19,705 nt of DNA from Actinomycetota bacterium (GTDB lineage: Bacteria > Actinomycetota > Humimicrobiia > Humimicrobiales > Humimicrobiaceae). The position numbers were made by a program, and so were the translations under genes. Below, piece by piece: positions 1 to 6,742 of this stretch (positions are counted from its first letter, which is position 1; each line of letters begins with the position of its first letter). Location: contig SOKC01000058.1 of NCBI GenBank assembly GCA_004376325.1, forward strand, positions 1 through 19,705, given 5' to 3'. The notes beneath the pieces are model-generated. The model did no database searches, was not told the origin of the DNA, and saw only the letters and a list, made by a program, of their open reading frames with translations.

Positions 1-34
1 GAGGCTTGGTCCTTTCAAATTTTTTCTTAGCCAT
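1..34 (-). CDS. tuf: Elongation factor Tu, N-terminal fragment (runs off the window)
   Basis: Only the first 11 codons are inside the window. They read MAKKKFERTKP, which matches the nearly invariant N-terminus of bacterial EF-Tu (MAK-KFERTKPH), the GTPase that delivers aminoacyl-tRNA to the ribosome. The ATG is at 32-34. An AAAGGA Shine-Dalgarno sequence lies 8 nt upstream on the minus strand. It follows tRNA-Met directly with a 35-nt gap, a classic tRNA-tuf arrangement that suggests co-transcription and processing. The call rests on the short N-terminus plus context; the rest of the gene is not visible. Confidence 0.88.
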   Translation of the reverse strand, partial: MAKKKFERTKP

Positions 35-69
35 AATATATCCTTTCTTTGTATTGAATTCTATAAAAT

Positions 70-145
70 TGGTAGCGGTGATTGGATTTGAACCAATGAC
101 CGCACGGTTATGAACCGTGTGCTCTAACCCCTGAGCTACACCGCC
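70..145 (-). tRNA. tRNA-Met (CAT anticodon, elongator type)
   Basis: The minus strand gives a 76-nt cloverleaf with acceptor arms GGCGGTG/CACCGCT (a G-U at position 1-72), an anticodon loop TTCATAA on a CACGG/CCGTG stem, a T arm containing GGTTCAAATCC, and an encoded ACCA 3' end. The missing three G-C anticodon-stem pairs and the paired 1-72 position argue against initiator tRNA. The overall sequence resembles bacterial elongator tRNA-Met; a tRNA-Ile2 (lysidine-modified CAT) is less likely. It lies just upstream of tuf. Confidence 0.93.
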
Positions 146-218
146 ACTAAAATTTTACAAACACATTACTGGTAAGAGTAATTATAGTTAATTTTTATTA
201 TTTTTAAAGTAAGGATAA

Positions 219-247
219 ATTTTATAAAAGAAGATTTTAAGTGTCAA
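219..247 (-). promoter_or_regulatory. Sigma-70-type promoter for tRNA-Met/tuf
   Basis: On the minus strand a perfect TTGACA (-35, 242-247) is followed by a 17-bp spacer and TAAAAT (-10, 219-224). It points toward tRNA-Met, about 70 bp downstream. It lies in the otherwise gene-free 146-346 gap, so it probably drives tRNA-Met and tuf independently of the upstream HD-GYP gene. Confidence 0.6.
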
Positions 248-346
248 ATGTTATTAAAAATTGAAATAAAATGAACCTTTAAATATTCTGTGACCAGGAC
301 AATATTCTTTTAAATATATTTTTCTATGCAAATCAAAAAAGGATAT

Positions 347-2143
347 TTAATCAAAATCAAATTTTTTCTTTGTGAAAAGTCTAGCACAAGCATCTACTAC
401 CTCAGGGTCGTACAGCTTTCCTTTACCTTGCTTAATTTCTTTTAAAGCCTTATCAATACCTAAAGCAGGTCTGTAAGGTCTATGAGATGCCATAGCCTCT
501 ACCACATCAGCCACTGCAAGTATCTTAGCTTCGAATTTAATATCTTTCCCTTTTAAGCCTTTTGGATAACCTGAACCATCAATTCTTTCATGGTGCTGGA
601 GTATAATATCCGCTAGAGGCCAGGGAAATTCAATCCTTTTTATAATATCGTAACCTACCTGGGAGTGGGTTTTTATCATGTCAAATTCTATTTTAGATAT
701 TTTTCCCGGTCGGGCCAGAATAGAAGCTGGTACATTTATCTTTCCTATATCGTGAATCAATGCAGCAGTACCCATAGCTTCTATCTTATCTCTACCTAAA
801 CCCAGTTCCTCTGATATGGCAATGGCTAGTAATGCCACTCTTTTTTGATGACCGGAAGTATAGGGGTCTCTGGCTTCTACTATAGAGGCTAGAGTATTTA
901 TGGCACCATCTAAGGTTTTTTGTAGTTTCCTGTAGCTTTCTTTAAGCTTTTTTTCAGCTATTATTTGTCTGGTTATATCCCTGACTATTCCTTCGTAATA
1001 AACAGGCTTTCCGTCTCTACAGATTACTCTTGAGTTTATTTCTACTGATATCACAGAGCCGTCTTTCTTCTTAAGTCGAGTTTCAAATATCCTATTTCTC
1101 TGGTTGGGTCCTGGCCTATCTTCTTTTCGGAAATACAACTGCGTAGGAATATCTATTGCAAGAAGCTCATCTCTGCTACCATAGCCCAGCATTTTTTCAA
1201 GGGCAGGATTAACATCGATATATTTTCCCCCTAACGTTGTACGGTATATGCCATCAAGAGAATTATCAAATAATGAACGATAGTGCTCTTCACTTTCTCT
1301 TACCTTTTCCTCCGATTCTTTAATATCAGAGATATTTATCACTACTACTCTTATGCCAGTTACTTTACCTTTACTATCTAAAACATAATTAGAATGAGTA
1401 ATAGCAGGAAAGGTAGTGCCATCTTTTCTTTTAATAGTATAGATATCTCTTATTAATTCTTTTCCTCTCAGGAGTTTTTTAAAATTACCTGCAAGCTTAA
1501 TTCTATCTTCCGGCACTACTACTTGCATTACATTAAGCCCATTATTAAATCTCTTTTTTGTATAACCAGTTTCATCAAATGCTTTTTTATTAGCATAGAT
1601 AAATTTTCCCCTGGGATCTAATTCAACTACTATTTCATTTAACGTTTCATCCAACTCTCTATATCTTTTCTCACTCTCCAATATAGATTCTTCGGCTTTT
1701 TTTCGTTTAGATATATCCTTAAAATTCTCAACTATACCAATTATATTTCCACCGTCGTCCTTTAGTGGAAGCGCAGTAAGTATACAAGGAACTACCTTGT
1801 TATCGCTTCTAACCTTCCCCACCTCTTTTTCAATCCGGCTTGCCCCGCCCAGTATCTGTTTTAATGTACAGGTAGGTTTGTGGCAGTCTGGCCCGGGGGA
1901 AACCTCGTAACATTTTCCGGTCAAATTTTTCTTCTTGCTTACTCCTGAAATTTTACAAAACTGCTTATTGACTCTCAGTACATTAAAATCTGAATCAATA
2001 ACCCGTATGCCATCAGCTACTACTCCCAATATCACACTTAGCTCATTATTAGTAAATTTCAATTTCTCCTCTATTAATTTTCCTATTCTTATAGAATTAT
2101 TTCTAATTTTATTCCCTGAATTATTTTTTTTATTCATTTCCAA
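347..2143 (-). CDS. PAS-PAS-PAS-HD-GYP protein, probable c-di-GMP phosphodiesterase
   Basis: A cytoplasmic signalling protein of about 598 residues with no membrane segment. Three PAS sensor domains are visible at roughly residues 34-150, 160-280 and 285-395, each followed by the usual PAC-type end, and then an HD-GYP domain at about 405-590. The HD pair is H464/D465 in LIHDIGKI, and the signature HHERIDGSGYPKGL carries G525-Y526-P527, so the hydrolase looks active. HD-GYP domains typically hydrolyse cyclic di-GMP. PAS1 contains a C78-C87-C92 cluster (GKCYEV...CHKPTC) that could bind a metal or sense redox state; this is inference. The start is ambiguous: the longest frame opens with TTG at 2143, but an in-frame ATG lies two codons on (2135-2137) and neither has a strong ribosome site. 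It sits between two tRNA units, downstream of a terminator, so it probably has its own promoter. Confidence 0.9.
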   Translation of the reverse strand: MEMNKKNNSGNKIRNNSIRIGKLIEEKLKFTNNELSVILGVVADGIRVIDSDFNVLRVNKQFCKISGVSKKKNLTGKCYEVSPGPDCHKPTCTLKQILGGASRIEKEVGKVRSDNKVVPCILTALPLKDDGGNIIGIVENFKDISKRKKAEESILESEKRYRELDETLNEIVVELDPRGKFIYANKKAFDETGYTKKRFNNGLNVMQVVVPEDRIKLAGNFKKLLRGKELIRDIYTIKRKDGTTFPAITHSNYVLDSKGKVTGIRVVVINISDIKESEEKVRESEEHYRSLFDNSLDGIYRTTLGGKYIDVNPALEKMLGYGSRDELLAIDIPTQLYFRKEDRPGPNQRNRIFETRLKKKDGSVISVEINSRVICRDGKPVYYEGIVRDITRQIIAEKKLKESYRKLQKTLDGAINTLASIVEARDPYTSGHQKRVALLAIAISEELGLGRDKIEAMGTAALIHDIGKINVPASILARPGKISKIEFDMIKTHSQVGYDIIKRIEFPWPLADIILQHHERIDGSGYPKGLKGKDIKFEAKILAVADVVEAMASHRPYRPALGIDKALKEIKQGKGKLYDPEVVDACARLFTKKKFDFD

Positions 2144-2307
2144 TTATAAGTAAATATTAAAAATATCTTTAAAAATTTATAAGTTATTATATAATGTAAA
2201 TATAATCAGTTCAAGACAAATACATATTGTTAAAAATATTAAAACAAATATTAAAAGTTTCTTTGCTTCTTAAAGACTTTGCTCAGATTAACTATTTCTT
2301 TTCCTAT

Positions 2308-2341
2308 AAAAAAAGTGGATCCCTATAGAAGAAATCCACTT
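2308..2341 (-). terminator. Rho-independent terminator of the Thr-Tyr-Thr tRNA operon
   Basis: An 8-bp stem, AAGTGGAT (2313-2320) with ATCCACTT (2334-2341), is followed on the minus strand by a run of seven T. It lies 45 nt downstream of tRNA-Thr(GGU), so it ends or attenuates the tRNA transcript before the HD-GYP gene. The gap 2144-2307 shows no other recognisable feature. Confidence 0.75.
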
Positions 2342-2385
2342 ATAATTTTATAAACTCCCTAAAAAAAGTTAATTGGCTCTCTTTC

Positions 2386-2461
2386 TGGAGCCCGCGATCG
2401 GACTTGAACCGATGACCTTTTCCTTACCGAGGAAATGCTCTACCATCTGAGCTACACGGGC
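2386..2461 (-). tRNA. tRNA-Thr (GGT anticodon)
   Basis: The minus strand folds into a 76-nt cloverleaf: acceptor GCCCGTG/CGCGGGC, anticodon loop TCGGTAA on a TTTCC/GGAAA stem, T-loop GGTTCAAGTCC, discriminator T and encoded CCA. It is the last member of the three-tRNA unit and is followed by the terminator at 2308-2341. Confidence 0.95.
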
Positions 2462-2510
2462 AATACTATTGCTTATTAGATCTTTTTTTGGAAGCTTTGA
2501 TAAATCTTTA

Positions 2511-2596
2511 TGGTGGAGGAGAGAGGATTTGAACCTCTGTAGGCATTCGCCGGCAGATTTACAGTCTGCTCCCTTTAACCACTCGGGCACCCCTCC
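2511..2596 (-). tRNA. tRNA-Tyr (GTA anticodon)
   Basis: An 86-nt class II tRNA with a long variable arm. The acceptor is GGAGGGG/CTCCTCC with discriminator A and encoded CCA, the anticodon region is CTGTAAA, and the T-loop is GGTTCAAATCC. It lies 4 nt downstream of tRNA-Thr(UGU) and 49 nt upstream of tRNA-Thr(GGU), on the same strand. Confidence 0.95.
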
Positions 2597-2600
2597 ACGC

Positions 2601-2676
2601 TGGAGCCGGCGATCCGACTTGAACGGACAACCTGCTGATTACAAATCAGCTGCTCTACCAATTGAGCTACACCGGC
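2601..2676 (-). tRNA. tRNA-Thr (TGT anticodon)
   Basis: A 76-nt cloverleaf on the minus strand with acceptor GCCGGTG/CGCCGGC, D-loop containing AATTGGTAGA, anticodon loop TTTGTAA, T-loop GTTCAAGTC, discriminator T and encoded CCA. It is the first gene of the tRNA unit, the same position as thrU in the E. coli thrU-tyrU-glyT-thrT-tufB operon. Confidence 0.95.
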
Positions 2677-2701
2677 AAACTATTTTTGCCTAACCATTAT
2701 T

Positions 2702-2732
2702 ATTATACACTTAAATAATGTCAAGGTGTCAA
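2702..2732 (-). promoter_or_regulatory. Promoter of the Thr-Tyr-Thr tRNA operon
   Basis: On the minus strand, TTGACA (2727-2732) is 19 bp from a perfect TATAAT (2702-2707). A second TTGACA at 2719-2724 is too close to serve this -10. Transcription would start about 20 nt before the first tRNA. The spacer is longer than the ideal 17 bp. Confidence 0.6.
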
Positions 2733-2764
2733 AACTCTAAAATTCAATAGGCAGAGCAATATTA

Positions 2765-3709
2765 TTAAAAATCTTTCAATCTTTCAATAGCCATTTTTAC
2801 AGCTCCTCCTGCTGGATTTCCTACAAGAGACATGGATTTAATTTTTGGAAAGTTTTCTCTTAACCTGTTTATTAAAATATTCTTAAAATACTCTTCACAT
2901 TTAAACAAACCACCAACTAATACAAGATCAAAATCCTTATCTTTAAAACCAAGTTTATTGGCAACTGTAGTAACAGAAATTACAGCTTCTTCAGCTTCTT
3001 CAGCCAGTATGTCAATACTCACCTTGTCCCCCATTTTTGCGGTATTACTTACTGTTTCTGCCAGTGCGCTAATTTTATCCTTTGGAAATAACCCACCGTA
3101 TGCCCATTTGACTAAATCTGGTATCTCATTCAAATTCAATTCCTCAAGTATTGTTTTGGACAGTAGAGTTTTTTCACCCCGTCCGTCATAAGCCTTCACA
3201 ATTGCTTTTAAGGCCTTAAGACCTACCGAGTATCCACTTCCTTCATCTGCAAGAATAAAATCCCAGCCGGATGCTCCTGCCTGTTTACCATCTTCATTTA
3301 TCCCAAAACAATTAGAACCGGCCCCGGCAATAATTATTATTTTGTTTTTACTTTCACTTCCTGACTCAAGACCAATTCTTGTATCATTACAAATAATAGT
3401 CCCCTTCGGGTTAAGATAACTATTAAGTTTATCGTTAAATACAATTTTCCTATAAGTTTTAGAATCTTCTCCAGCATCATTACCAGCAAAACCGAAACAA
3501 GAACTTATAAAATAAATATCTCTGGTAACTTTTAATTTCTTAACAGCATCAAACACTGCTGTATTGAGATTTCCTATTGCTCTATTTATTCCAACACTTT
3601 TATAACTACTTGAACCAGAAACTGCTTGAGAAATGACCTTTCCACTAGTGTCTGCAATTTGAACAGTGGTTTTTGACCCTCCTCCATCAACTCCCAGAAT
3701 ATAATTCAT
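2765..3709 (-). CDS. BadF/BadG-type ATPase, N-acetylglucosamine kinase-like
   Basis: A 314-residue ASKHA-fold kinase. The phosphate-1 loop is GVDGGGSKT with D8 near the N-terminus, the second phosphate region reads GAGSNCFGI then GASGWDFILADEGSGY, and the adenosine-side motif is LVGGLFK near residue 270. This is the pattern of the BadF/BadG/BcrA/D family, whose sugar-active members phosphorylate N-acetylglucosamine or related amino sugars in the cytoplasm. The ATG at 3707-3709 has an AGGAG ribosome site 6 nt upstream. No benzoyl-CoA-reductase partners are nearby, and the mannosidase-rich neighbourhood favours a role in amino-sugar salvage from glycans. The exact substrate cannot be read from sequence. 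Confidence 0.82.
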   Translation of the reverse strand: MNYILGVDGGGSKTTVQIADTSGKVISQAVSGSSSYKSVGINRAIGNLNTAVFDAVKKLKVTRDIYFISSCFGFAGNDAGEDSKTYRKIVFNDKLNSYLNPKGTIICNDTRIGLESGSESKNKIIIIAGAGSNCFGINEDGKQAGASGWDFILADEGSGYSVGLKALKAIVKAYDGRGEKTLLSKTILEELNLNEIPDLVKWAYGGLFPKDKISALAETVSNTAKMGDKVSIDILAEEAEEAVISVTTVANKLGFKDKDFDLVLVGGLFKCEEYFKNILINRLRENFPKIKSMSLVGNPAGGAVKMAIERLKDF

Positions 3710-3853
3710 TTAATTCTCCTAATTCTTAGTGTCTTACCTACTATCATTTCACACAAAAAATAGCTTAAACCAACTAAAATTCCTATCAATATCATTAGCA
3801 TAAAATTTTGTGTATAAAAACAATTCAAGAAAATAAACTAATGACATCTTCTT

Positions 3854-4028
3854 TTAAATGACAATCTTAACAAAAACTATAAAAAGTTTGCAGTAGTAAA
3901 TGCCTAAAAAGTCTTCATGCAAGCATAAACTTCCAAAGTTGGTTTTAATACATGTACCCATAAGTTTATTATTTATCTTATAGCCTTTCCTTATCGTATC
4001 TGATCCCTGCATGCTTCCATTATGAGGA
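3854..4028 (-). pseudogene. C-terminal remnant of a GH38 alpha-mannosidase, cut by the IS21 element
   Basis: Reading leftwards from the IS boundary, one frame stays open for 57 codons and then stops at 3854-3856. It begins PHNGSMQGSDTIRKGYKI and continues NNKLMG, then FGSLCLHEDFLGI. This matches the C-terminal pattern of class II alpha-mannosidases (PHxG..., DT-R-GYE-NN, GSLP--SFL-I, and a final NLVI-T-KKAE-like stretch, here degraded to CKLFIVFVK). No upstream part of such a gene is found on the other side of the IS at 6604-6742, so the N-terminal ~90% is gone. The remaining gap 3710-3853 holds only the kinase leader; I see no clear promoter there. Confidence 0.7.
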
Positions 4029-4033
4029 TGTCA

Positions 4034-4075
4034 TTTTTCACCCTGATTGTACCGCTTTTTCAACCTCATTGTACC
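4034..4075 (+). repeat. Left-end IS21 transposase-site repeats (two copies)
   Basis: Two direct copies of the motif TTTTTCACCCTCATTG plus TACC occur at 4034-4053 and 4056-4075, 22 bp apart, about two helical turns. They match the inward-pointing repeats at the right end and are probably IstA binding sites. Confidence 0.75.
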
Positions 4076-4111
4076 AGCCCCTAATTTATTAGTTAATATT
4101 ATATCAAAATT

Positions 4112-4840
4112 TTAATTTGGTCTATTCTGTTTTCTAATTGATTCTCCTTCCATTAGTATTTGGTATGAAGTGTGTGCCAGTCTATCTAAGGCAGAATTAC
4201 CTAAAATAGGATCAGGAAAGAGGGCCTGCCATTCCTCCGGAGAGCGGGCACTGGTAATGATATTTGATTTTTTCTCATACCGCTCAAGTATTATCTCATA
4301 GAACTCACCTGCCTCTTCTCTGGTCATCTCTTTTACCCCAAAGTCATCAACAATTAATATATCTGGCCTAAGATAGGAACAAATAGTCCTGTCGTGAGTT
4401 CCATCAATTACAGATAACTTCAAATGTTTAAACAGTTTATCACATTTTGCAAAGGTAACCGAATGTCCAGCTTTTAGAGCGGTAAAGGCAAGGGTTTTGG
4501 CAAGGTATGTTTTTCCTACCCCTGTAGGACCAAAGATTAAAACTGATGAATGCTTCTCTACGAAGGATAGGCTCATAAGCTTTTTTGTAAGTTCCCTATC
4601 ATAGGCTGTAGTAGTATCCCAGCTGTAGCTTCCCAGATTTGAGTCTACCCCTGCTTTTTTCATTTTTGTATTAAGAAGCCTTGCCTGCCTTCTTTCCCAC
4701 TCATCATAGAATATCATCTCTAAAAACTCCTCATATGAGAGCTTTTTGGATTTGGCATAGGATATTCTCTCAGGCAGGGTAGCTACAATTCCAGAGAGCC
4801 TCAAAGCCACCATAGCCTCTTTAAGTTCTTTTGACATCAT
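4112..4840 (-). CDS. istB: IS21 helper ATPase IstB
   Basis: A 242-residue AAA+ ATPase that assists the IstA transposase in target selection and strand transfer. Walker A is GPTGVGKT (residues 104-111), Walker B ILIVDD (161-166), and a sensor-like ITSARSPEEW occurs near 195-204, all in the IstB/DnaC-like pattern. The length is normal and the gene is uninterrupted. The start is one of two adjacent ATGs (4838-4840 or 4835-4837) behind a GGGGAAAAG ribosome site. It begins 14 bp after the istA stop on the same strand, the usual coupled arrangement. Confidence 0.93.
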   Translation of the reverse strand: MMSKELKEAMVALRLSGIVATLPERISYAKSKKLSYEEFLEMIFYDEWERRQARLLNTKMKKAGVDSNLGSYSWDTTTAYDRELTKKLMSLSFVEKHSSVLIFGPTGVGKTYLAKTLAFTALKAGHSVTFAKCDKLFKHLKLSVIDGTHDRTICSYLRPDILIVDDFGVKEMTREEAGEFYEIILERYEKKSNIITSARSPEEWQALFPDPILGNSALDRLAHTSYQILMEGESIRKQNRPN

Positions 4841-4854
4841 GTCTTTTCCCCTTT

Positions 4855-6422
4855 CTACTTACTTTTGTAATGATTAAATGATGATGAATTCCTTAAGAAT
4901 TTAAGGTCCTCTATATTAAGCTGTATGGAACTGTCCTCCTGGTTAGGCAACTTATCCTCAACTCCGTTTTTTAGCATATTTTCTATTCTTCTTATGCCAT
5001 ATATGCTGTAGTAGTTTGCTTTGATAATGGCAGCAGACATTCTATCTGCTCCATATTTGTCAGCAAGCCTAAGTATTTTCTGGGCACTCCGGAGCCTGTG
5101 TCAGGGAATAAGGACCGGATAGTATCTCCTCCATAAAGGCACCTATGGCTTGCCTTCTCTTATACCCCTGGCTTATCTGATAGGAAGGATTTCTTAAGGC
5201 ATATGGGGTAAGACTAGCCGGATAATCATCAAAATCTGTTCTTCTTTTTCCTGGAGCGGCTCTCTTATGAATCTTAATAACACTTCCATTGTGGTAGATT
5301 TTAACCAGTGCGCTGTCCCCTCTAACCTCTACTTTTTTGCCTATGTATCTTGTGGGAACAGAATAAAGAGAGTTTTTAAATCTTATGTGGTGATCTGGAT
5401 GGACCTTGCATACTGCCCAGTAGGGAATATCGTATCTATCCCCAGGATGAGGCAATAACTTATCCTTTTCAATCTCTTCAAATACCTTTATTGGCACAAG
5501 TTTTGTAGTTCCATGGATTCTAGCTCCTGCAATATCAGTGCACCAGTATATGGCCCTATCCTGGCAGTCATCTTTTGAGATAAAGCTCTCGCCAGAAAAA
5601 AAGTTATCCCTGACATAAGGGACCATTCTTTCTACAATAGGTTTTCCCCTGGGGTGAGATGTATTGGTGGGATCTACGATAAATCCTCTAGCTTGGGCAT
5701 ATTCTAAAAACTGCCTGTTTATGTGGGGACTATATCTATCAGCCTTTTTAATGGCAGGTTTTAAGTTATCAATTATGACAATTGCAGTAATACCACCAAA
5801 ATAATATGCCCAGGTCTCTTCAAAGCCCGCTATAATCTCTCTGATGTTCTGGCTAAAGGTTATATACACATACATATGCCTTGAATGGCAAAGGGTCAGG
5901 ATAAGCGCGTAGGTTTTTCTAAGCTTGGAGGTGCTACTGTCCCAGACCCTACCCATATAGCCAAAATCAGCCTGTGTATATTTACCTAGTTCAGTCTCTG
6001 GTAGTCTTACTGTAATTTTTTTTCTTATATAATTTTGGCAGCTTGAATTTATGAATCTGTAAAAACTAGACTGGCTTACCAGTATGCCATCTCTAGCTAG
6101 AAGCCTCATTATCTTTGATCCCTTGATTCCTTTCTCCAGGTACTTTTCTATCCTGTCCTTGCGGGGAAGAAGAATTTGGTTTCTGGGTACTAGTATGGAT
6201 TTATTTTTTTGACTTAAAAACTGGGCTTTAATCTTTTCTGCCAAATCATCTGTTATATTATCTTTTGCGAGATCAACTCCAAGCTTTTTAGATAAGTTTA
6301 TATAACCTCTTATGGTTTTTCTGTGTGTTAAGTGTTTTTGAAATACTTCTTATTGAAAAACCCTTTGCTGCTCTAAGTAGTATTTCTTTAATTTCTGTCA
6401 TGTGTACCTCCTGGTATGCCAT
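4855..6422 (-). pseudogene. istA: IS21 transposase IstA, broken by two frame changes
   Basis: The product should be a DDE cointegrase of about 520 residues. Three reading frames together cover it. Residues 1-34 (from ATG 6420-6422, AGGAGG 6 nt upstream) start MAYQEVHMTEIKEILLRA and contain the first half of the HTH (SIRSISKTLNT). From 6322 the second frame continues RKTIRGYI and carries the catalytic core with QADFG, IIDNLKP and PIVERMVPYVR supplying the D-D-E triad. From 5097 a third frame gives RLRSAQKILRLADKYG to the stop at 4855-4857. Each break needs the same +1 shift (equivalently a 2-base loss), and each lies in ACACAGA or ACACAGG. An internally initiated core product is possible, but without the HTH it would not bind the ends normally. 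Programmed frameshifting is an alternative to decay. Confidence 0.82.
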
Positions 6423-6477
6423 ATCATGCCTCCTAATCTTTTTTAGGAAGCATTATACAGCTTTACTCTTTAGGGGT

Positions 6478-6598
6478 GGTGCAATGAGGGTGAAAAAACT
6501 GCTCTAAAGTGGTACATTGTCCCTGAGAAAAAATTCTCTCAGGTGGTGCAATGAGGGTGAAAAAAAATCTTTAAAAGTGGTACATAGTGGGTGGAAAA
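6478..6598 (-). repeat. Right-end IS21 transposase-site repeats (four copies)
   Basis: Four inward-facing copies of the terminal motif start at 6478, 6511, 6545 and 6579, spaced 33, 34 and 34 bp. Copies 6478-6497 and 6545-6564 are identical to each other, giving a ~67-bp tandem duplication of the paired unit. The 6511 copy is the most diverged. A 7-bp hairpin (CCTGAGA 6522-6528 with TCTCAGG 6537-6543) falls between two copies. Short open frames over this stretch are not credible genes. Confidence 0.75.
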
Positions 6599-6609
6599 TC
6601 ACATATACC

Positions 6610-6629
6610 AAGCACTTACGCAAGTGCTT
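6610..6629. repeat. 8-bp perfect stem-loop beside the IS right end
   Basis: AAGCACTT (6610-6617) and AAGTGCTT (6622-6629) form a perfect inverted repeat around ACGC, 6 bp outside the IS. Read rightward it is followed by TTATTAG, a poor terminator tail. It could be an operator or a relic terminator. Confidence 0.5.
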
Positions 6630-6633
6630 TATT

Positions 6634-6662
6634 AGAATATTAAAAAATAATTACAATGTCAA
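6634..6662 (-). promoter_or_regulatory. Possible leftward promoter pointing into the IS
   Basis: On the minus strand, TTGACA (6657-6662) lies 17 bp from TATTCT (6634-6639). It is divergent from the rightward promoter at 6685-6712 and would transcribe across the hairpin at 6610-6629 into istA. It may be the orphaned promoter of a gene removed at the IS junction. Confidence 0.35.
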
Positions 6663-6684
6663 GTTTTCGGGTGTCTCATTTTCA

Positions 6685-6712
6685 TTGACAAGTTCCGAGT
6701 TATATATAGAAT
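6685..6712 (+). promoter_or_regulatory. Sigma-70-type promoter for the GH38-HAD pair
   Basis: TTGACA (6685-6690), a 16-bp spacer and TAGAAT (6707-6712, five of six consensus) precede the GH38 ATG by about 30 bp, giving a leader of roughly 24 nt. A 12-bp direct repeat, TATATAGAATAA, occurs at 6703-6714 and 6725-6736, 22 bp apart, and could be a regulator site. No good Shine-Dalgarno is present before the ATG. Confidence 0.6.
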
Positions 6713-6742
6713 AATAATATAATCTATATAGAATAAATCGAA

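Larger units (their letters stand above)
4029..6603 (-). mobile_element. IS21-family insertion sequence (istA disrupted, istB intact)
   Basis: The termini TGTCATTTTTCACCC (left, 4029) and TGTGATTTTCCACCC (right, read inward from 6603) form imperfect inverted repeats, 19 of 25 positions identical, beginning TG and ending CA as expected for IS21. Inside are istA (cointegrase/DDE transposase) and istB (AAA+ helper) in the standard order, plus multiple terminal repeats. The length of 2575 bp is normal for the family. No 4-8 bp target duplication is visible (left flank ends ATGAGGA, right flank begins TATACCA), which suggests that flanking DNA was deleted or rearranged after insertion. Confidence 0.9.

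Noticed and set aside
2369..2693. Short open frames on both strands across the tRNA cluster
   Set aside because: They are translations of tRNA sequences (a common artefact); three convincing cloverleaves fully explain the stretch.
4855..5040. Separate small gene between istA and istB starting at Met 5040
   Set aside because: It is the out-of-frame C-terminus of IstA; the same frame extends upstream to 5097 with conserved residues.
6475..6600. CRISPR-like array from the regularly spaced repeats
   Set aside because: Only four imperfect copies, inside the IS terminus and matching the left-end repeats; they are transposase sites.
4021..6610. Target-site duplication flanking the IS
   Set aside because: Left flank (ATGAGGA) and right flank (TATACCA) share no direct repeat beyond chance.
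6325..6714. Small plus-strand open frames over the IS right end
   Set aside because: They overlap istA in antisense or the terminal repeats and have no recognisable protein features.
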